The notes below the pieces were generated by a model, which saw nothing but the letters and a program-made list of their open reading frames with translations, made no database searches and was not told the origin of the DNA. This document shows, in pieces, positions 15,328 through 22,568 of a stretch of 64,000 bases of DNA (position 1 is the first letter of the stretch; every line of letters begins with the position of its first letter). Source of the stretch: Flavobacteriales bacterium UBA4110 (lineage in GTDB: Bacteria > Bacteroidota > Bacteroidia > Flavobacteriales > Weeksellaceae); assembly GCA_002383165.1 (NCBI GenBank), contig DFXK01000005.1:1-64000 (forward strand), given 5' to 3'. Made by a program: the position numbers and the translations under genes.

Positions 15328-16662
15328 ATGAAAATCCATCTATTTATATTATTACTAATAAGTGGCTTAAAATCTGGACAACAGGGTTTTATGCTTGAAA
15401 ACGCTGATAAAACCATAATCAAATTCAAGCTCATTAACAACCTTATCTTTATCCCGATGAATATAAATGGTGTGGAACTTAATTTTATGTTGGATTCTGG
15501 AATATCGGACACCTTATTTTTTAGCTTGGAAGACAAGAATGTAGATTTTAGAAATGTTGAGAAGATTACTTTTCGAGGATTAGGAGAAACGGTCAGTGTA
15601 GATGCTCTAAAATCCATCAACAACGAAATAAAGATTGGTAAAAATTATGTAGACAGATCTCACACTGTTTTCATAGTACTAGATGAAGATTTCAACATTT
15701 CCCAAGATATTGGCGTTCCTGTAAACGGCATTATTGGTTACTATTTCTTTAAAAACCATCCTTTGGAAATCAATTACATCAATAAAACCATTACAGTTTA
15801 CAAAGACAGCTCAGAATTACCGAAAAAAATCCTCAAATTTTCGGAATTTCCTATTAGTGTAGAGATGAATAAACCTTATATGTATGCAGATGTAGAGATG
15901 AAGCACGAAAAACAGCATTCCAAGCTGCTGCTGGATCTTGGAAATACAGATTCGGTATGGCTTTTCCCAACCTTGATTAAGGATTTTATTTACAACCGTC
16001 CAAATATCGATGATTTTCTTGGTCGTGGTTTCAGTGGCGATATTTTCGGAAAACGAAGCCGCATCAACTCCTTATCTATAGGGAAATTCCGTCTGAATAA
16101 ACCCATTGCATCAATGCCTGAGGAATATTCTATCCAGCATCTGAAAATCGTAAAAGACAGAAAAGGATCCATCGGTTCGGAGGTATTGAGAAGGTTTACT
16201 ATGATATTTAATTATCCTGAAAACAAGGTTCATTTCCGCCCCAACAAACACCTGAACGACCCTTTCCTGATTGACGGAAGCGGACTGGAAATCAAACAAG
16301 ACGGACTGGTTTGGGAAAAAGAACAAGTAAAAGTGGAAACCTCGAAAAGAAACTCTGCAGGTAATGAAATAAATGTTTTAGATAACAGTCCGGATAAATT
16401 TCAATATAAATTCAGCCTGAAACCTGTTTTCACAGTTGCAGGAACAAGGAAAGATTCTCCTGCACAGAAATCGGGAATTATAAAAGGGGATGAAATCATA
16501 AATGTAGATGGCAAAAAAGCCAATGAACTGACATTATACAAAATTCATCAAATTCTAAAAACCGATGAACGCAAAACGGTAAGTATTGAAATAAAACGCA
16601 ATGAGATTCCCAGAAAAATAGACTTGTTTCTCGAAGATCCCATTCCTTACATCGAAGAATAA
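15328..16662 (+). CDS. exported PDZ-domain protein with retropepsin-like aspartyl protease domain
   Basis: A 444-residue protein with a signal peptide (Gln18 at +1). The first lobe has FMLDSGISD (Asp56), the DTG-like motif of retropepsin folds. A second lobe carries LLLDLGNTD (near 195-203), where the motif is DLG and probably not catalytic. A C-terminal PDZ domain (about 370-440) contains the DSPAQKSGIIKGDEIINVDG carboxylate-binding layout. It is probably a periplasmic or surface protease or a binding protein. The next gene follows by 31 nt, so they may share a transcript. Substrate unknown. Confidence 0.82.
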   Translation: MKIHLFILLLISGLKSGQQGFMLENADKTIIKFKLINNLIFIPMNINGVELNFMLDSGISDTLFFSLEDKNVDFRNVEKITFRGLGETVSVDALKSINNEIKIGKNYVDRSHTVFIVLDEDFNISQDIGVPVNGIIGYYFFKNHPLEINYINKTITVYKDSSELPKKILKFSEFPISVEMNKPYMYADVEMKHEKQHSKLLLDLGNTDSVWLFPTLIKDFIYNRPNIDDFLGRGFSGDIFGKRSRINSLSIGKFRLNKPIASMPEEYSIQHLKIVKDRKGSIGSEVLRRFTMIFNYPENKVHFRPNKHLNDPFLIDGSGLEIKQDGLVWEKEQVKVETSKRNSAGNEINVLDNSPDKFQYKFSLKPVFTVAGTRKDSPAQKSGIIKGDEIINVDGKKANELTLYKIHQILKTDERKTVSIEIKRNEIPRKIDLFLEDPIPYIEE

Positions 16663-16693
16663 TTTTCAATTTAATCAAAAAAAAAAAAACACC

Positions 16694-17206
16694 ATGAAAG
16701 AAACTCTGAATCACATAAGAAACAGACCTCGTTTTAAAATGTATACTGATCTTTCTCCCGAAGACTGCGAGAAAAACCTGAGAGCTTATCTCGACATTCA
16801 TAAGGATGAATTCTTTGGCAATATCAACCGTGAAGTAGCAACAATTTTCGTGAAAACCAATGAAAATAATTACTGGAAACCGAACCTAGCTCTTCGTTTA
16901 GAAAGAGATGATAACATCACGGCAATACGGGGAATCTATGGTCCCACTTCAGCTGTGTGGACTTTTTTTATGTTTTTATATTTTTTGTTTACAATAGGCT
17001 GGATGGTTTTTTTCACACTCTATTATGTAGAAAAGCAGATCAACACCCATAACTACCCCTGGGCATTACCGTGTTCTTTTTTAATTCTTGTGCTTATTGG
17101 ATTAACTTATGCTGCCGCACGATTTGGGCAATTTAAAGCAAAAGATGAAATGAATGCTCTAAGGAGATTTGCAGAAGAAGCTACTTTTCCTTTGGAGAAG
17201 GACTAG
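16694..17206 (+). CDS. uncharacterised two-helix membrane protein
   Basis: A 170-residue protein that I do not recognise. Residues 1-90 form a charged, soluble-looking domain with a possible alpha/beta fold (SPEDCEKNLRAYLD; REVATIFVKT). Two hydrophobic helices follow (about 95-117 and 128-148), then a charged tail. A run of ten A lies just before the start (TTTAATC then poly-A), acting as an A-rich initiation region. Its 3' end overlaps the convergent glycosyltransferase gene by 26 nt. Function unknown. Confidence 0.75.
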   Translation: MKETLNHIRNRPRFKMYTDLSPEDCEKNLRAYLDIHKDEFFGNINREVATIFVKTNENNYWKPNLALRLERDDNITAIRGIYGPTSAVWTFFMFLYFLFTIGWMVFFTLYYVEKQINTHNYPWALPCSFLILVLIGLTYAAARFGQFKAKDEMNALRRFAEEATFPLEKD

Positions 17207-18032
17207 TAAGTTTTTTTAAATCAGAATCATGTTTTATCGTAAGCCCAAATTTCATGAGCACATACTGTAAGGGCTTTTGTTTTTTGTAATATTTTCTAAT
17301 GAAAATAGCCATTGCGTCATAAAAACGTCCCAGATAGACTTCATCTTTCACCGTGCTTTCGCCTTTGTAATGAAGGATTGAATACTTGCCGTAATAGAAA
17401 TTTCTAAAGCCCTTTCGCCTGATTGTATAGCAAAGGTCAATATCTTCGCCGTACATAAAATACTGCTCATCAAACCCGCCCACTTGCGCATAAACAGATT
17501 TCTTCACCAGAAGATTGGCACCTGTCATAATATCTACCTCAGCGATCTCAAACTCGCCGACATCATTTCTGTAGTAGCTTTTAGAACTCCTGTTGAACGA
17601 TGTAAAAAGTTTCTCAAATGAATTGATAAGCGCCGGAACAGACCTTTTGCTCTCCGGCAAAAACTCGCCTTTTGCATTGTGCATTCTTAATCCCAATGCA
17701 CCAAATTCGAACTGGCTATCGGCAAAATCTAGAATTTCCTTAAAATAATCGCCCTCTATTTCCGTGTCGGGATTCAGTATATAAACATATTCGCCTTTTG
17801 CGTGCGCCGCCGCCAGATTATTGGCCTTGGAAAAACCAAGATTCTCTTCCAGTGGCAGAAAACGGACATCTGGAAATTCTGAAATTAATGATTTCCATTC
17901 CGGATTGGGCGAATTATTGTCCACAACGATGATTTCATATTGGAAACCGTGAAAATACTTCTTGATGGAAAGTATGCAGTTTCTAAGCAAATCTTTTACC
18001 TGATAATGAACAATAATCACACTAAGTTTCAT
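17181..18032 (-). CDS. family 2 glycosyltransferase
   Basis: The 283-residue GT-A enzyme starts SVIIVHYQVKDLL with the nucleotide-binding VVDNNSPN loop, the metal-binding region NPDTEIEGD (near 92) and an acceptor-side GEDIDLCYTIRRKG motif (near 195), the layout of rhamnosyl-transferase-like GT2 proteins. It has no membrane helix, so it probably works at the cytoplasmic face on lipid-linked glycans. Its start overlaps the recR stop by 4 nt (ATGA), so it is translationally coupled to recR despite unrelated functions. Its 3' end overlaps a convergent gene by 26 nt. Confidence 0.88.
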   Translation of the reverse strand: MKLSVIIVHYQVKDLLRNCILSIKKYFHGFQYEIIVVDNNSPNPEWKSLISEFPDVRFLPLEENLGFSKANNLAAAHAKGEYVYILNPDTEIEGDYFKEILDFADSQFEFGALGLRMHNAKGEFLPESKRSVPALINSFEKLFTSFNRSSKSYYRNDVGEFEIAEVDIMTGANLLVKKSVYAQVGGFDEQYFMYGEDIDLCYTIRRKGFRNFYYGKYSILHYKGESTVKDEVYLGRFYDAMAIFIRKYYKKQKPLQYVLMKFGLTIKHDSDLKKLTSPSPKEK

Positions 18033-18643
18033 GACGTCGCCTCGTTATAAACCGTTCTATTTGTAATAGATCTTCCTAGAGAAATCTCATCTGCATATTC
18101 CAATTCATCTCCAACAGCAATCCCCCGTGCAATGCTGGAAAATAAAATCTGCTGTGTTTTGAATTTTTTAAAGATATAGTAAGCAGTAGTATCGCCTTCC
18201 ATTGTTGCGCTTAATGCAAAGATCAGTTCTTTTACAACACCTTCCTTGAGCTTTTTTTCGATACTTCCAATGCGCAATTGACTCGGTCCGATACCTTCCA
18301 TTGGCGAAATTTTACCGCCCAGAACCAGATATTTACCTCTATACTTACCAGTATTTTCTATTGCCATCACGTCCCGCACATCTTCTACAATGCAAAGCAA
18401 CTCATCATTTCTTTTCTCATCACTACAAATATCGCAGATCTCGGAATCAGAAAAATTATGACATTCTTTACAATACCTGATGTCTGTAACCAAATTCTGA
18501 ATCGCACTACCCAAAGCAATACCCTGAGATGAAGGCTGACGAAGAAGATGCAACGCAAGTCGCAACGCAGACTTTTTTCCGATTCCCGGCAAACCTGCAA
18601 TTTCTTCCACGGCTTTCGACAAAACTTTGCTTGGATAATCCAT
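18029..18643 (-). CDS. recR: recombination protein RecR
   Basis: The 204-residue RecFOR-pathway protein has an N-terminal helix-hairpin-helix (LPGIGKKSALRLALHLL), a four-cysteine zinc finger (CKEC ... CDIC, near 58-73), a Toprim domain (ELLCIVEDVRDVMAIE, then the GGKISPMEG loop) and a C-terminal Walker-like end. The length is the family norm. A G-free CATCA-rich leader lies immediately upstream. Overlapping start and stop with the glycosyltransferase gene downstream. Confidence 0.96.
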   Translation of the reverse strand: MDYPSKVLSKAVEEIAGLPGIGKKSALRLALHLLRQPSSQGIALGSAIQNLVTDIRYCKECHNFSDSEICDICSDEKRNDELLCIVEDVRDVMAIENTGKYRGKYLVLGGKISPMEGIGPSQLRIGSIEKKLKEGVVKELIFALSATMEGDTTAYYIFKKFKTQQILFSSIARGIAVGDELEYADEISLGRSITNRTVYNEATS

Positions 18644-18698
18644 TTAATTGGTGATGGTTGATTGATGGTTGATGGATGAGCAGACATCCATTTTTAAA

Positions 18699-19193
18699 TT
18701 AGGACTTTATTACTTTCTCGAATGTTTGGAAACAAAAACTAAATTCATTCTTTTCGTCTTTCTCAAAACATTCTTCATCTATTTTCTGCCAGATTTTAGG
18801 ATTTATAGGCGGAAAAAAAGTATCCGCATCGGGATCTGCATCTACTAAAGTAATTTCAAGACGATCTGCCTGATCTATCGTTTGTTTATAAATTTCGCCG
18901 CCACCGATTATAAAAATATTTTCATTAATTTTTTTTGCAAATTTGAGTGCTTCTTTCAATGTGGAGACTATCAAAATCCCTTCCTCAAACCAGCCAGATT
19001 TTCTGCTGACAACAATATTAGTACGGTTGGGCAACGGTTTACCAATGCTTTCATAAGTCTTACGACCCATTACCACAGGATGATTTTCGGTGAGTTCTTT
19101 AAAATTTCTGAGATCTTTTGGAAGACGCCATAGCAGCTGGTTATCTTTTCCCAAGGCATTATTACGGCCTATTGCAGCAACAATTGTTATCAT
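18699..19193 (-). CDS. folA: dihydrofolate reductase
   Basis: The 164-residue type I DHFR reduces dihydrofolate with NADPH. Diagnostic segments are AAIGRNNALGKDNQLLWRLPKDL (N-terminal strand, Met20-like loop and substrate-binding Asp), VVMGRKTYESIG, and the NADPH-binding IIGGGEIYK. The promoter-like TAGATTTG (rc of 19199-19206) ends only 5 nt before the start codon, with TTA 19 nt further upstream. If used, the mRNA would be leaderless or nearly so. Confidence 0.96.
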   Translation of the reverse strand: MITIVAAIGRNNALGKDNQLLWRLPKDLRNFKELTENHPVVMGRKTYESIGKPLPNRTNIVVSRKSGWFEEGILIVSTLKEALKFAKKINENIFIIGGGEIYKQTIDQADRLEITLVDADPDADTFFPPINPKIWQKIDEECFEKDEKNEFSFCFQTFEKVIKS

Positions 19194-19313
19194 ATTTACA
19201 AATCTACATATTATGTTTAAATTAATAAAATTTTATGAAATTTTAATTTCTATTATTTTGTATTTTTGAGCTTTCTCCGATGATGTAAAACTATCGGAAC
19301 AAATTTATTTCGA

Positions 19314-20330
19314 ATGAAGAAAATTTTCATATCATCTGCCTTAGCTTTGCTTATACTTGCAAGTTGTAATAAAGACAAAGAAATCCTTAATACTTTAAAC
19401 GACTATAATATAGGGAAACAAGATCAGGGTTATCATTTTGGGGACAAAATCCAGATCCCGGAAAATGTTTTGGATTATGCAGAAGCCATCACCATTACTT
19501 ATAATGACAAAGAAACCGATAAGCTGACAATAGACCCGAGCTTTTTTTCACTTGGAGAAAATGACATTACCTTCAACATCAAAACCAAAAGTGGCGAAGT
19601 TTTACAACAGGATGCTACGATTAATGTTTTTGCGAAAACTGCTCCTGAAAAACTGAACTATGAAATCGTGAATCAATATCCTCACGACACAGAACACTTT
19701 ACAGAAGGTTTTGAAGCCCATGGCAACACTATCTATGAAAGCGTAGGTCTGGAAGGTAAATCTAAAATTATAAAATATAATCTTGGAAGCACTAAACCCA
19801 TTCAAGAAGTTCCTCAGTATAATGAATTTTCCGAAGGACTAACTGTTTTCGGAGATAAAATCTACCAGCTAACTTACAAATCTAAGAAAGGTTTTATTTA
19901 TGATTCTAATATCAAATTAATAAAAGAATTTACTTATCCTAGTGTTATGGCTGAAGGCTGGGGAATGACCAATGATGGGAAAAACCTCATCGTTTCCGAC
20001 GGTACCAAATTTATTTATTTCCTGAATCCTGATAATCCTTCGCAAATTGTAAGATCCATTGCTGTTGCAAGCAACACAGAAGGCTATGACCAAATCAATG
20101 AGCTGGAATATCATAATGGTTCTATCTATGCTAATGTTTGGCAGAAATCTATCATCCTAAAGATCAATCCGACTAATGGTGAAGTTACAGGGATTCTTGA
20201 TTTTAGCAACATTGCCAAACAAAACACCACTGGCAATGATGATGTACTGAATGGCATCGCCTTCAAAGGAGAAAACATGCTCGTTACAGGGAAAAACTGG
20301 AACAAGATTTATGAAGTCATTTTAAAGTAA
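19314..20330 (+). CDS. glutaminyl-peptide cyclotransferase (plant-type beta-propeller), lipoprotein
   Basis: A 338-residue lipoprotein (lipobox LILASC, Cys18, then NKDKE). Residues about 120-338 match the glutamine cyclotransferase propeller family: HDTEHFTEGFE, YESVGLEGKSKI, SEGLTVFGDKIYQLTYK, then a GWGMTNDGKNLIVSDGT blade and NELEYHNGSIYANVW. It converts N-terminal Gln of exported proteins to pyroglutamate. The N-terminal 100 residues form an extra beta-rich domain. Many exported proteins in this window have Gln at +1, which would be its substrates. It has its own terminator. Confidence 0.9.
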   Translation: MKKIFISSALALLILASCNKDKEILNTLNDYNIGKQDQGYHFGDKIQIPENVLDYAEAITITYNDKETDKLTIDPSFFSLGENDITFNIKTKSGEVLQQDATINVFAKTAPEKLNYEIVNQYPHDTEHFTEGFEAHGNTIYESVGLEGKSKIIKYNLGSTKPIQEVPQYNEFSEGLTVFGDKIYQLTYKSKKGFIYDSNIKLIKEFTYPSVMAEGWGMTNDGKNLIVSDGTKFIYFLNPDNPSQIVRSIAVASNTEGYDQINELEYHNGSIYANVWQKSIILKINPTNGEVTGILDFSNIAKQNTTGNDDVLNGIAFKGENMLVTGKNWNKIYEVILK

Positions 20331-20350
20331 AAAAATAGAATAAAAATAGA

Positions 20351-20380
20351 AAGCTTCAGAAATTTCTGAAGCTTTTTTTG
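20351..20380 (+). terminator. terminator after the glutaminyl cyclase gene
   Basis: A perfect 24-nt palindrome (20351-20374, arms AAGCTTCAGAAA / TTTCTGAAGCTT) is followed by a T run. It lies between convergent genes and could serve both. Confidence 0.85.
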
Positions 20381-20388
20381 TTAATGAA

Positions 20389-20835
20389 TTATAGCCTTGA
20401 ATTTTCTTCAGTTTTTTTTACAATAGTATGTTTTATACTGAGATTAGTGTTATCCAAAAAAACTTTGAACGTTTTGTAAGGCGTCTTACAAACTTCTGAT
20501 TTCACCTCATACCCACCACGATCCAGAACAATACTCTCTGTGTTCTTTGCTGCAACTGGCAGTATATAATTGCTTCGCCCTGTAATGTTCAGTGTAAAAT
20601 CACAATCAGACTCATTACTAATCATAAGTATCATTTTTTCGTTGGAAGGATCCGTGTTAAATAACTGATTAAGTAACATTACTGCTTTTTGTTCTACAGC
20701 AAGACTTTTTGGAAGCTTAACAGGATCTGAAGCCAATATAACATTCGAGTTATTGCCCACAAAAACTGGAGATACTGAACGTGTGCTACAACTAGCTAAC
20801 GAAATGATGAATGAAAAAAATAAAAACTTATTCAT
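20389..20835 (-). CDS. DUF6759-like small lipoprotein
   Basis: A 148-residue lipoprotein (lipobox LASC, Cys16). Residues about 50-140 align by eye with the C-terminal half of the exported protein at 28934-29497: LLNQLFNTDPSNEKMI versus ILTSLFNNDPNKKEAI, ESDCDFTLNITG versus KSKCNLIIKISG, and a VLDRGGYEV / VDKGSYNV turn followed by a paired Cys. I believe this is the domain called DUF6759 in Chryseobacterium; function unknown. Two conserved Cys could form a disulfide. Its start overlaps the trmB stop by 8 nt, so it is probably translated from the trmB mRNA. Confidence 0.78.
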   Translation of the reverse strand: MNKFLFFSFIISLASCSTRSVSPVFVGNNSNVILASDPVKLPKSLAVEQKAVMLLNQLFNTDPSNEKMILMISNESDCDFTLNITGRSNYILPVAAKNTESIVLDRGGYEVKSEVCKTPYKTFKVFLDNTNLSIKHTIVKKTEENSRL

Positions 20836-21508
20836 TTTTTAATTGAAATTTGATATAAGTAATAGTTTTGCCTTTCGATGAAAATAGGTCTTCATAATAT
20901 GTTCTAATATCCTTGAGCAAAGGTGTATCTGGCTGATATTCTTCTGCCCCGTATATATCATGGTGAGAAGTGAGGATCTTGTGACCGAATCCTTGCAAAA
21001 TCCCCAATGTGTACCCATGTAAAAATTCAGAATCTGTTTTAAGATGTATAATACCGTCTTTTTTCATAATCTTTCGGTATTTTCCAAGAAATTCTGGATT
21101 CGTAAGCCTGTGTTTTGTTCTCCTAAATTTGATCTGCGGATCTGGAAATGTGATCCATATTTCGGAGACCTCGCCTTCCGCAAACAAATGATCAATCAAT
21201 TCAATCTGCGTTCTTACAAATGCTACATTATTAAGCCCTGACTGAACGGCTTCTTTGGCTCCAAACCAAAATCTGGCACCTTTGATATCAATCCCGATAA
21301 AATTTTTATCCGGAAATGCTTTTGCTAATCCCACGGAATATTCTCCCTTACCACAACCTAACTCCAGAACTATTGGATTATCGTTACCAAAAAAATCAGC
21401 CCATTTTCCTCTGTGTGCGAAACTGCTTATCGCTTCATCGCGTGTTGGTTGTATAACATTAGGTAATGTTTTGTTTTCCGCGAATCTGGCAATCTTATTC
21501 TTCCCCAT
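20828..21508 (-). CDS. trmB: tRNA (guanine-N7-)-methyltransferase
   Basis: The 226-residue SAM-dependent enzyme makes m7G46 in tRNA. It has the SAM-binding motif VLELGCGKGEYS (near 48-59), IGIDIKGARFWFGA, the family-specific ITFPDPQIKFRRTKHRLTNP segment (near 120-138) and a C-terminal SKGKTITYIKF. A 100-nt AT-rich gap precedes it. The lipoprotein gene downstream overlaps its end by 8 nt. Confidence 0.96.
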   Translation of the reverse strand: MGKNKIARFAENKTLPNVIQPTRDEAISSFAHRGKWADFFGNDNPIVLELGCGKGEYSVGLAKAFPDKNFIGIDIKGARFWFGAKEAVQSGLNNVAFVRTQIELIDHLFAEGEVSEIWITFPDPQIKFRRTKHRLTNPEFLGKYRKIMKKDGIIHLKTDSEFLHGYTLGILQGFGHKILTSHHDIYGAEEYQPDTPLLKDIRTYYEDLFSSKGKTITYIKFQLKNE

Positions 21509-21612
21509 ATTTTAATTTCTGTAACTTATAAAAACAGTATAAAAATAAGATAAAAATAATCATTTCCAAAAAAATAATTAATTTTTTATAGGAAATTTGC
21601 AACATAAACTGA

Positions 21613-22413
21613 TTATCTTTTCAAATCATCTGTAACTTGCATAATATGAGAATTTTGCAATCTTCGCAGATAAATTGGAAGATATTTTTCTATGTAGATT
21701 TTGGCAGCTTCAAAATTATTTGCGTCCAAAAATGTTGTAATGTTATCCGAACTATAGACAAACTGTAAAAAATTAGGAATTAGCTCCTTAGGTATTTTTA
21801 GACGTACAAAATAATCATCTCCAAAATAATCCTGAAGCGCTTGGATACTTCTGCTCATTTTCTCATATTGCTGGTACCTTTCCTTCTTCTTCTTTTCCCC
21901 TGAAATAAGATCAAAAATACTGTCTATACTGAAGCTTAAGCCCTGATTGAAAGACATCACAGGAAGCTCCGGTGAAGAACCATCACCTGTGGGTTCTGGA
22001 AGGCCAATCATTTTTCTTAGTTCGAAGGCTTTTTCGGAGGATTTCAGCATAGAAACATCTTTTCTTAAATTTCCCGTGGGACGAAAAGAACTGATAATTA
22101 CTTCCTGAATCTCGTAATATGCAATCTGGAGTTCTATAAAATTTTTACTCAAATTGAGCATTTGAGATGTCACCGTGATATCTTTTCTTTCTGTAGCGAT
22201 AGATGTAAATCTAATCACATCTCCTTCTTTTGCCGCAATTCTGAATTCTCCGTTATAATTAGCCAAAACACTTTTATGTTCATTGATATTAGTAACATAA
22301 ACCTGATTAAGATACAGACTGGATTTATCCCGGATGTATATTTCCCCATTTAGAACTTGTGCTTGTAACGTAGCGAGACACAAAAGCAAAACAATTGTAA
22401 AAATCTTCTTCAT
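21613..22413 (-). CDS. exported carboxypeptidase-regulatory-like domain protein
   Basis: A 266-residue protein with a signal peptide ending LQAQ (Gln at +1), then a CarboxypepD_reg-like domain (about 20-95: LNGEIYIRDKSSLYLNQV ... ANYNGEFRIAAKEGDVIRFTSI). The remaining helical part contains a Lys-rich segment (EKKKKERYQQYEK). Such proteins are common in Bacteroidota and act in the periplasm or at the surface; the role here is unknown. I start at MKKIF (22413). The longer start at 22425 overlaps a TAAATTTG -7-like box (rc of 22423-22430). Confidence 0.8.
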   Translation of the reverse strand: MKKIFTIVLLLCLATLQAQVLNGEIYIRDKSSLYLNQVYVTNINEHKSVLANYNGEFRIAAKEGDVIRFTSIATERKDITVTSQMLNLSKNFIELQIAYYEIQEVIISSFRPTGNLRKDVSMLKSSEKAFELRKMIGLPEPTGDGSSPELPVMSFNQGLSFSIDSIFDLISGEKKKKERYQQYEKMSRSIQALQDYFGDDYFVRLKIPKELIPNFLQFVYSSDNITTFLDANNFEAAKIYIEKYLPIYLRRLQNSHIMQVTDDLKR

Positions 22414-22568
22414 AATATGGGGCAAATTTAGACAGAATCACAGATACAACCTCTATAAATAAAAATTCGCCAAGGTTAAAATTTTATTAAACTTTGCCAC
22501 AAAATTGTTAAGCAATCAGAATTATTTTCTTTTTTGTGAAATTATTGTTAAATGAGTTTCTTTCAATA

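Noticed and set aside
22162..22353. Antisense open frames within coding genes (many 60-190 codon frames across the window)
   Set aside because: They are shadows of well-supported genes on the opposite strand, with no domain or signal.
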